Of a stretch of DNA of 7,825 nucleotides, positions 1 through 5,649 are shown piece after piece. This DNA is from JAXDBV01 sp034678415 (GTDB lineage: Bacteria > Bacteroidota > Bacteroidia > Bacteroidales > VadinHA17). The notes beneath the pieces are model-generated. The model was given only the letters and a program-made list of their open reading frames with translations. It was not told the DNA's origin and did not search any database. A program made the position numbers and the translations under genes. Numbering within the stretch: the stretch's first letter is position 1; each line of letters opens with the position of its first letter. Location of the stretch: NCBI GenBank assembly GCA_034678415.1, contig JAXDBV010000287.1:1-7825 (forward strand), written 5' to 3'.

Positions 1-756
1 TTGTTGAAACAGACGGGTCCCGATCTCTGGCAATCAGCTCCGGCTAATCCCTATCTTCCGTTCCATGAAGCCAGGGCAACGGCCCGGAATTATGGCTTTG
101 AATACCGTGAGGAGTGGGAGGCTTGGGTAAATGGTAGATTTCCCCGACGGCCACCTCTCCCTGCAAACATTCCTGCCAATCCTGACTTTATTTACCGCTA
201 CACCGGCTGGAAAAGCTGGTCCGACTGGCTTATCGATACCGGGCAGAAGATGGAATATACTGATTTTGCCGTGGCCCGGCAATTTGTCAGGTCGCTGAGG
301 CTGAAGAACAAAGAAGATTGGAGACATTATATCCGTTCAGGGGATCCTCTTCATCATAAATATTCCATTCACCTTCCGGATAATCCGCAGCTGGAATATG
401 GGGGAAGAGGATGGGAAGACTGGGATGACTGGCTTGGCAGCAGGATGCAATACCTCTCCTTTGAGGCCGCCAGGAGGTATGTCCACAGCCTGCGGCTTGA
501 AAATGAAATCCAATGGAGAAAGTTTTGTACGGAAATCCCGGAGGGCAACCCTGCTGTTGAAGGGATTCTTGCCTATCCCGAACTCGCGTACAGGGAGGAG
601 GGATGGCAGGGGTGGGATCACTGGCTGGGTACCGGACCTCACGCGCCAAAGCCCATCCACTCTTCTCCCGCCGGTCTGTTTCCGGGCGCCAGGGAATGCT
701 GGTGCAAAGGACAGCTTATCGGGTGTAAACAGTGTGGTGGGAGAGGATATTATTGA
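1..756 (+). CDS. Integrase-repeat (DWLG repeat) protein with cysteine-rich tail, 5' partial
   Basis: The reading frame is open from the first base, so the TTG at base 1 is probably not the true start and the gene likely begins upstream. The visible 251 residues hold three tandem units of about 60 residues, near 18-77, 84-146 and 151-210. The pattern is Y-x-[SD]-F-x-x-A-R, then S-L-x-L, then W-R near the middle, then P-x-L-x-Y, G-W and a closing D/H-W-L-G. Units 2 and 3 fit well; unit 1 is diverged (no SLxL, ends DWLI). Such units are often annotated 'integrase repeat', but no recombinase catalytic domain is visible and I would not call this an integrase. The C terminus (233-249) carries CWC, then CKQCGGRG, a CxxCxGxG pattern like one half of a DnaJ zinc site. 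No signal peptide can be judged. It is convergent with the tricorn gene, 132 bases apart, with no clear terminator between. Function unknown; nucleic-acid or protein binding is a guess. Confidence 0.75.
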   Translation: MLKQTGPDLWQSAPANPYLPFHEARATARNYGFEYREEWEAWVNGRFPRRPPLPANIPANPDFIYRYTGWKSWSDWLIDTGQKMEYTDFAVARQFVRSLRLKNKEDWRHYIRSGDPLHHKYSIHLPDNPQLEYGGRGWEDWDDWLGSRMQYLSFEAARRYVHSLRLENEIQWRKFCTEIPEGNPAVEGILAYPELAYREEGWQGWDHWLGTGPHAPKPIHSSPAGLFPGARECWCKGQLIGCKQCGGRGYY

Positions 757-888
757 TTACGGTTTTTTTATCCGCAGGTATAACTTGCGTCAATAACTGT
801 AAACCGGAGATTGTAATTCCCTGATGCTGTAAGGTTCTTCCCGAAAAATAGTAATGCACCGGCTGATTTTCCTGTCGCGTGCCAATGC

Positions 889-3800
889 TCATTTTCTCAC
901 TCTTACCGGGTATGGCGGTCTGGCCGGTGGTTCCTGAGGGTTTTTCTCAAGCTCTTTCAAGATGACCTCGATGGCTTTTTCCAGCTGCGGGTCTTTTCCG
1001 GCAATAACATCGGCCGGCCATTGTTCCACCTCGATATCCGGTTCCACACCCACGTTCTCAACGATAAAGCCGTCGCTGGTCCATATAGCCAGGTTGGGAG
1101 CGGTGATATAGCCACCATCCATCAGTTCGGGGAAGCCGAGTGTGCCGACCAGTCCGCCCCAGGTACGTTTCCCGACGAGCGTGCCTACCTTGAACTTGCG
1201 GAACATCCAGGGCAGCATGTCTCCGCCCGATCCGGCGGTCTCGTCGATGATCATCACCTTGGGCCCCTGGATGGAGGCACTGGGGGTTTTCAGATCCTGC
1301 CCGTACCGCATGTGCCAGTGTGCCTGGTAGGGCTTCTGCAAGAGATCAATATAGTAATCGGCGATGGACCCACCACCATTGAACCTCTCATCGATGATAA
1401 TGGCTTTCCTGTTGGCCTGGGGGAAGAAATACCGTTTGAAATACTCATGTCCCTGGCGCGAGGTATTCGGCACATACACATAAGCTACCTGACCATTGGT
1501 AGCTTCTGTCACCTTTTTCAGGTTGCCTTCCACCCAGTCACGGTTACGTAATGCATATTCCGATTCAACGGGAACCACCTTGACGATGCGTGAGTCTGAA
1601 TAGTCGGGGTTGGGGCCGATGGTCATCTCAACAATCTTCCCGGCTGTATTTTCGAAGTAACTGAACAAGTTCTGGTCTGCCGTCAGATCTCTGCCGTTTA
1701 CGGCGAGAATGTATTCACCGGGCCTGGCGTTTATTCCCGGTTCGGTGAGTGGTGAGCGGAGGTCAGGATTCCAGTTGAGGCCTCCATAGATTTTTTTAAG
1801 CCGGTACCTGTTATTTTCGATGGTGTAATCAGCGCCCAGCAGGCCTCCGTTCACCCTTGCCGGGTTGTTCGGTCTATCACCTCCGCCCACCCTGTGATGA
1901 CCCACGGCCAGCTCACTGCACATCCATTGTATCAGGCGGTTGAGATCGCTGCGGCACGTCAGGTCGGGCAGGAATACCGAATACTTGTCTTTCATGGCAT
2001 TCCAGTCCGTCCCGTGCATACCCGGGTCGTAGAAATAGTCGCGGTTTATACGCCAGGCTTCGTCAAAGATCTGTGCCCATTCTGCGGCGGGGTCAATCTT
2101 CACCTGGATATCCTGGATTTTCAGCTGGCCTTTGCCGGGCTCGGGCTTCTCACCGGCCGGGGCAATGCCACTGGTCCCCTCATGGTAATACAGCATTTTG
2201 GTGCCGTCGGCAGAAAGGATAAAATTGCTCATTTCCATTACTTCACTGTCCTTACGTTTCTTCAGGTCGTATTTATGCAGCATTGAAGTACCGGTATAGG
2301 TATCCGGCCGGGAGATATACAGTATTTCCTCTTCCTTGCTGCATGCGAGGTTATAATAGTTACCCCGCCTGATAGGGAGAGCGATAATCCTGTCCTGCAG
2401 GCCTTCAAGATCGATGGTAAGAGAAGGCGTTGTTTTTCCTGGTACGGCTGATGCCTTTTTATCCTTTTTGGTATCAGCCTGTTTTGCCGTTTCCTCCGTC
2501 TCCGTTTTTATTTTCTCCTCGTCACTCTCCCTGGCAAAGGGGGAGAGGGTTTCTTTCTGCAGGGTGACGAGGTAAATAAACTGGGTTGATCTCATATCGG
2601 CATTAGACAGATCGAACCAGTTGATCACGGGTCCTGCATCGGTGGATGCAAAGAAATAGAGATATTTCCCTCCGCGGTCGAATACAGGTTCGGACACATC
2701 GCTCAGCCCGTCGGTTACCGGGAAGGATCGGCCCTGGTCAACAGAATAGAGGAATACCCTTTTAAAAAAGGTACTGGTCAGCTTTGTATATACCAGCCAC
2801 CGGGAGTCCATGGACCAGTCACCCATGATATTCCTGAATGCTCCGGGGAAATAGATTTCATCCGCATCAATCTTTTTCGCGGTTCCGGAAGGCATATCGA
2901 ACAGGTAAAAATTCCTGCCGTTATCGGTAAACGTGATCATTTTACTGTCGGGTGACCATCTGAGGAAAGCATAAAACCCTGTGCCGGGTAATGAATAGGA
3001 TTTGGTCGCGGTGGTCCCGTCCTGGGGCTGGATACATAATTTGTATTCGCCCGAGGCGTCGGAGAAGTAGGCGATGTATTTACCGTCGGGTGACCAGGCC
3101 GGGTATTTCTCATGGGCTCCGGGAGTTTGTGTATTATTCCTGGGGTCTCCTTTTTCGGCCGGGACGGTGATGATTTCACCCCTGAAGTCGAATACAGCGC
3201 GGGCGCCGGTAGGTGAGATATCGGCGCTACGCACGTAGCGGTCGCCATTCACAAACCGTGAACGCAGTTCCTGCAGATCGGCAGCGATACCGATGGTAAG
3301 TTTCCTGGCCGTGGATGTTTGAATATCATAATAGTGCAGGTATCCGGTCTTTTCGAAAATGATCCTGCCGTCTGCAGCACATAAATTTAGCACCGGAAAA
3401 TCCTGAAAAAATGTAAGCTGCTTTATTTCCTTTGTTTTGACATTATAGGAGAACAGGTTGAACTCCCCGTTCCTGTCACTGGTAAAATAGATGTTTTCTC
3501 CTGCCCATTGGGGATGGGTGTCGTTACATCCTCCCTGTGGTTTGGGGATCTTCACCACCGAATGGTCGTCAAAAGAGAATATCAGGATGGTTGAGATAGT
3601 GCCGCCGCGGTAATTTTTCCATTGCTGGAAAGCATCGAAAATGGGTGTATACGCCATAAATCGTCCGTCCGGTGAGTAGGTTGCGTAATTGGCATTGGGT
3701 ATGGTCAATTGGACAGGATATCCTCCGGTAACCGGTACCGTGAACAACTGGGCATACCTGTTGGTAAAAACAGCGCGCTGGGAGGTGAACAAAATATTTT

Positions 3801-4170
3801 TCCCGTCGGGTGTGAATCCCCGGACAATATCAGCACCAGGATGCCAGGTCAGGCGTGTGGGAATGCCTCCCGTTGAAGGTATGACAAATACATCCATATT
3901 ACCGTCGTATTCGGCGGTGAAGGCAATCAGGCTTCCGTCGGGAGAGAAGACCGGGTATGATTCCACCCCTTCATCCACCGTAAGCCTTACCGGCAGTGTT
4001 CCGTCGAGACCTGCCACCCACAGATCCTCGGCGTAGATAAAGGCAACCTGCGTATTACTTACTGCAGGCTGTGACAGCATGCGGGTATCGGTAGTGTTTA
4101 TCCCTGAAGAGGTTGTTGTGTACCACAGGAATAATGAAATGCATAAAATCAGTTTGCTGAATGTTTTCAT
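889..4170 (-). CDS. Secreted tricorn protease homologue (S41-like serine peptidase)
   Basis: This is a complete 1093-residue protein, close to archaeal tricorn in length. Tricorn is a large serine peptidase that cuts oligopeptides into short pieces; here residues 1-23 look like a signal peptide (K near the start, hydrophobic 7-19), so the enzyme should act in the periplasm or outside. Residues about 35-680 form beta-propellers, marked by repeated SPDG-like turns at 76, 120, 166, 319, 360, 406, 453 and 653. A lysine/glutamate-rich linker lies at 545-573. The C-terminal half has a helical core (about 695-760), a PDZ domain (about 773-868) and the S41-type core (about 880-1050). By comparison with the known tricorn active site I assign His758 (AVGHH), Ser981 (TAGSGGD) and Glu1038 (VENVGVEPD). 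The position of archaeal Ser745 is Gly757. DERFNGGG at 927-934 is another family hallmark. The ATG is chosen for its signal peptide and AT-rich leader. The gene stands alone. Confidence 0.95.
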   Translation of the reverse strand: MKTFSKLILCISLFLWYTTTSSGINTTDTRMLSQPAVSNTQVAFIYAEDLWVAGLDGTLPVRLTVDEGVESYPVFSPDGSLIAFTAEYDGNMDVFVIPSTGGIPTRLTWHPGADIVRGFTPDGKNILFTSQRAVFTNRYAQLFTVPVTGGYPVQLTIPNANYATYSPDGRFMAYTPIFDAFQQWKNYRGGTISTILIFSFDDHSVVKIPKPQGGCNDTHPQWAGENIYFTSDRNGEFNLFSYNVKTKEIKQLTFFQDFPVLNLCAADGRIIFEKTGYLHYYDIQTSTARKLTIGIAADLQELRSRFVNGDRYVRSADISPTGARAVFDFRGEIITVPAEKGDPRNNTQTPGAHEKYPAWSPDGKYIAYFSDASGEYKLCIQPQDGTTATKSYSLPGTGFYAFLRWSPDSKMITFTDNGRNFYLFDMPSGTAKKIDADEIYFPGAFRNIMGDWSMDSRWLVYTKLTSTFFKRVFLYSVDQGRSFPVTDGLSDVSEPVFDRGGKYLYFFASTDAGPVINWFDLSNADMRSTQFIYLVTLQKETLSPFARESDEEKIKTETEETAKQADTKKDKKASAVPGKTTPSLTIDLEGLQDRIIALPIRRGNYYNLACSKEEEILYISRPDTYTGTSMLHKYDLKKRKDSEVMEMSNFILSADGTKMLYYHEGTSGIAPAGEKPEPGKGQLKIQDIQVKIDPAAEWAQIFDEAWRINRDYFYDPGMHGTDWNAMKDKYSVFLPDLTCRSDLNRLIQWMCSELAVGHHRVGGGDRPNNPARVNGGLLGADYTIENNRYRLKKIYGGLNWNPDLRSPLTEPGINARPGEYILAVNGRDLTADQNLFSYFENTAGKIVEMTIGPNPDYSDSRIVKVVPVESEYALRNRDWVEGNLKKVTEATNGQVAYVYVPNTSRQGHEYFKRYFFPQANRKAIIIDERFNGGGSIADYYIDLLQKPYQAHWHMRYGQDLKTPSASIQGPKVMIIDETAGSGGDMLPWMFRKFKVGTLVGKRTWGGLVGTLGFPELMDGGYITAPNLAIWTSDGFIVENVGVEPDIEVEQWPADVIAGKDPQLEKAIEVILKELEKNPQEPPARPPYPVRVRK

Positions 4171-4212
4171 GATGGTTTAAATTTTGATAATGTAAGATGG
4201 AATGTCTGGTAA

Positions 4213-4246
4213 CAAAGATAATAATCACACAGGTAATCAGGAGCAA
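4213..4246 (-). promoter_or_regulatory. Putative Bacteroidota-type promoter of the tricorn gene
   Basis: Read on the minus strand, TATCTTTG (4213-4220) matches the TAnnTTTG -7 consensus known for Bacteroidota, and a TTG (4244-4246) lies 23 bases upstream, at the long end of the usual spacing to the -33 element. Transcription would start near 4206 and give a leader of about 35 bases before the ATG at 4168-4170. The leader has no Shine-Dalgarno sequence and is AT-rich, as is normal in this phylum. Predicted from pattern only. Confidence 0.45.
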
Positions 4247-4264
4247 TGGCGTTATAAGATTCTG

Positions 4265-4420
4265 TTAACTGTCCGTGACATTGGACAATGATGACTGAAG
4301 AAAAACAGGGAAAGATGCCTGTAACCGGTTAAGGTATATCAATAATAATTTCCCCTCTTCCTCAGGAATATTAAGACCATCTATATCAGCACCGTTGCGA
4401 AGGGAGGTAATATCGGCATT
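4265..4420 (-). pseudogene. Possible gene remnant, 51 codons without a start
   Basis: On the minus strand there is an open stretch of 51 codons that ends in TAA at 4265-4267 and is closed upstream by an in-frame TAA at 4421-4423. Its translation is mixed and protein-like: an N-terminal part with NGADIDGLNIPEEEGK followed by an alternating hydrophobic and polar segment, LLLIYLNRLQASFPVF. It has no in-frame ATG; an ATG near the upstream end is in another frame. It sits upstream of the tricorn gene on the same strand, and the proposed tricorn promoter lies just beyond its stop. I do not recognise the family. It could be the C-terminal remnant of a lost gene, a frame-damaged small gene, or chance, since an open stretch of this length is not rare. 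Confidence 0.2.
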
Positions 4421-4447
4421 TTAGTTGTGAGCCGGTGAACCACAGAC

Positions 4448-4543
4448 ATGAAGATGAAAACGCTTCCGGATAAAGCATTCATGAAAACCTGGATATGTGC
4501 CCCGTTACTTGTGATCCTGCCCCTGGAGTATTTTCCGAGGTAA
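4448..4543 (+). CDS. Doubtful small ORF, 31 residues, hydrophobic
   Basis: An ATG at 4448 opens a frame of 31 codons ending in TAA. The product has a basic N terminus (MKMK), then a hydrophobic run (WICAPLLVILPL, about 15-26), then EYFPR. A second in-frame ATG follows two codons later. It could encode a tiny membrane peptide, could be the broken start of a lost membrane protein, or could be noise. No ribosome binding site or promoter supports it, and the gene at 4629 follows 85 bases later in the same direction. Kept only because it starts with ATG in a gap that otherwise has no plus-strand gene. Confidence 0.15.
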   Translation: MKMKTLPDKAFMKTWICAPLLVILPLEYFPR

Positions 4544-4628
4544 GAAACTTATTAGAATTTTCAGGCATTTACAGGGACTATTATCGGGATGAGTTTTGTC
4601 TAACATGTGGTAATAAAAATATAAAATT

Positions 4629-5174
4629 ATGAAAAGTGGATTAATGCTTGGAGGTTTTAAGAAAGGCATGGGCATGCTTTCATGTCTTTTCTTGGTGATG
4701 TTTTTTATGGTTTCTGCAACGGAGGCGTTTTCGCAGAAGGCGAATTATTCCGGCACTTGGACACTGAATGCATCGAAGAGTAACTTTGGTGAACAGCCTG
4801 GCAGAGGGGGGCCAAGAATGGGAGCTGCCACCCTTACTGTGACACAGGAAGGGAATGATATGACTATAGAAAGACTATCGCAGCGGCGCGACGGACAGGA
4901 ATTTAAAACCACTGAGAAGCTGACGCTCGACGGGAAGGTAAGCGAGAACCAGGCTTTCAATGGAACGAGGAAGTCAACGGCTTCCTATTCATCTGATGGC
5001 AAAACACTTACCATCAGTTCAACCTTGCGTTTTGAGAGGGAAGGCCAGGTGGTTGAGAGAAACAGCACCGATACCTGGACCCTCAGCGACGGGGGTAAAA
5101 CACTGACCATTGTTACCACTGCCTCCACACCAAGGGGGGAAAGAAAGATAACAACGGTATACGACAAGAAATAA
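4629..5174 (+). CDS. Small exported beta-rich protein of unknown function
   Basis: The 181-residue product has a signal peptide: positives at 2 and 11-12, a hydrophobic core at about 16-30, and likely cleavage in the segment TEAFSQKA (31-38). The mature part of about 145 residues begins with NYSGTWTLNASKSNF, a motif typical of small secreted proteins in Bacteroidota, usually left as hypothetical or loosely called lipocalin-like. It is a chain of short predicted beta strands joined by DGK or GGK turns; DGKTLTISST (123-132) and GGKTLTIVTT (155-164) look like repeated hairpins. No catalytic residues are evident, and the mature protein has no cysteine. The first ATG is chosen because it follows an AT-rich leader; ATGs at codons 14 and 16 would also leave a workable signal peptide. 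It stands alone and is closed by a clear terminator. The role is unknown; ligand binding or an envelope role is only inferred from fold type and export. Confidence 0.85.
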   Translation: MKSGLMLGGFKKGMGMLSCLFLVMFFMVSATEAFSQKANYSGTWTLNASKSNFGEQPGRGGPRMGAATLTVTQEGNDMTIERLSQRRDGQEFKTTEKLTLDGKVSENQAFNGTRKSTASYSSDGKTLTISSTLRFEREGQVVERNSTDTWTLSDGGKTLTIVTTASTPRGERKITTVYDKK

Positions 5175-5203
5175 CAGCAGATTCAACTGCCGGGTGAACA
5201 ATG

Positions 5204-5244
5204 AAAGAGGCTTTATCATGACTGACAGAGCCTCTTTTTCTTTT
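5204..5244 (+). terminator. Rho-independent terminator after the small exported protein gene
   Basis: AAAGAGGCT (5204-5212) pairs perfectly with AGCCTCTTT (5229-5237) around a 16-base loop, and a T-rich tract (TTTTTCTTTT, 5235-5244) follows directly. It begins 30 bases after the stop codon of the upstream gene. The leading A's opposite the T tract would also let it work partly on the minus strand, but no minus-strand gene ends just to its right. Confidence 0.85.
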
Positions 5245-5494
5245 CATCCGGTCTTTTTGTTAATTTTCCAGATCTTTCCGAACACCTGTCGCAGGGAAGG
5301 TGGATGATTCCGGTCCGGTCTCAGTTAGGTGCACATCCCGCATTGCAATCCCATATACCTGTCGCCTGTTTCTTCGCCCTTACACTTTTATCTCCTAATA
5401 CCGGTTTGTAATATTATCTGTCAGTTCCTATATAGGCGATTTCTTCTGTACGCTTGCTTTTTCTCTGGTTATTTTAACCTGCAGGGGCAATTCA

Positions 5495-5525
5495 CCGTCC
5501 AGCAGGGGAAAAAACCTGCTGGCGG
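5495..5525. repeat. GC-rich inverted repeat (stem-loop) of unknown role
   Basis: CCAGCAGG (5499-5506) and CCTGCTGG (5515-5522) are perfect inverted copies around an 8-base loop, GGAAAAAA. A further CCG/CGG pairing (5495-5497 with 5523-5525) extends the stem to 11 base pairs with one bulged base at 5498. No T tract follows on either strand, so it is not a standard terminator, although the loop carries six T's on the minus strand. It could mark or protect the 3' end of the sulfatase transcript, about 125 bases beyond its stop codon. That role is inference. Confidence 0.5.
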
Positions 5526-5561
5526 CAACTAAATTAACTATCATATAATACATTAGAATGG

Positions 5562-5576
5562 ATGATGTTACATCAT
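5562..5576. repeat. Short palindrome ATGATG-TTA-CATCAT
   Basis: The 15 bases form a perfect inverted repeat with a central T (arms ATGATGT and ACATCAT). On the plus strand it is followed by TTTTT, which looks like a weak terminator, but no plus-strand gene ends nearby. On the minus strand it lies 17 bases upstream of the doubtful 38-codon frame starting at 5544, where it could be an operator. It is AT-rich and may be chance. Confidence 0.25.
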
Positions 5577-5649
5577 TTTTATGTAAGAATCATGGAGCGC
5601 AGCCGGCTAAGGACAGGCTTTTGATGAGAGGTGTTTTGCCAAACGGATT

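Larger units (their letters stand above)
4171..4628. other. Intergenic region between divergent genes, with possible gene remnants
   Basis: This stretch separates the tricorn gene from the plus-strand exported protein gene. Besides the tricorn promoter it holds two short open stretches. One, on the minus strand at 4265-4420, has 51 sense codons between stops and reads like protein, but has no ATG. The other, on the plus strand at 4448-4543, starts with ATG and encodes 31 residues with a hydrophobic middle. A small inverted repeat, CATTG-GA-CAATG, lies at 4279-4290. Just before the gene at 4629 the sequence is A/T-rich without a Shine-Dalgarno; a GAGTTTTG near 4590 is one base from TAnnTTTG but has no TTG at the right distance. 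I see no tRNA, terminator or mobile element here. Confidence 0.6.
5246..5649. other. Intergenic region downstream of the sulfatase, no convincing gene
   Basis: This gap lies between two convergent genes. A plus-strand frame from GTG at 5329 to 5532 encodes 67 residues of odd, Pro/Tyr/Phe/Cys-rich composition and is judged spurious. On the minus strand an ATG at 5542-5544 opens 38 codons to a TAG at 5428-5430, with an ordinary-looking product (starts MIVNLVAASRFFPLL, ends VQKKSPI); it lacks supporting signals, so I do not call it. The region also has a strong GC-rich stem-loop (5495-5525) and a short palindrome (5562-5576), listed separately. No typical T-tailed terminator for the sulfatase transcript is visible. 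Confidence 0.6.

Noticed and set aside
1..756. Calling gene 1 a phage integrase and the left edge a prophage
   Set aside because: Only the repeat units are present; there is no recombinase domain, attachment site, or phage gene nearby, and the family label is historical.
757..888. Terminator between the convergent repeat-protein and tricorn genes
   Set aside because: There is a T tract (near 761-769) but no adequate stem before it, and only a 4-base-pair hairpin (around 775-790) in the reverse direction.
1021..1551. 176-residue plus-strand frame inside the tricorn gene
   Set aside because: It is the antisense shadow of strongly conserved catalytic coding sequence; the tricorn motifs on the minus strand explain the region.
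4279..4290. CATTG-GA-CAATG inverted repeat as an operator
   Set aside because: Five-base arms are too short to separate from chance, and it lies upstream of the proposed promoter without other support.
5329..5532. 67-residue plus-strand frame from a GTG
   Set aside because: Its composition is odd (rich in Pro, Phe, Tyr, Cys and Leu), it has no start signal, and it overlaps the stem-loop; it looks like chance reading of T-rich noncoding DNA.
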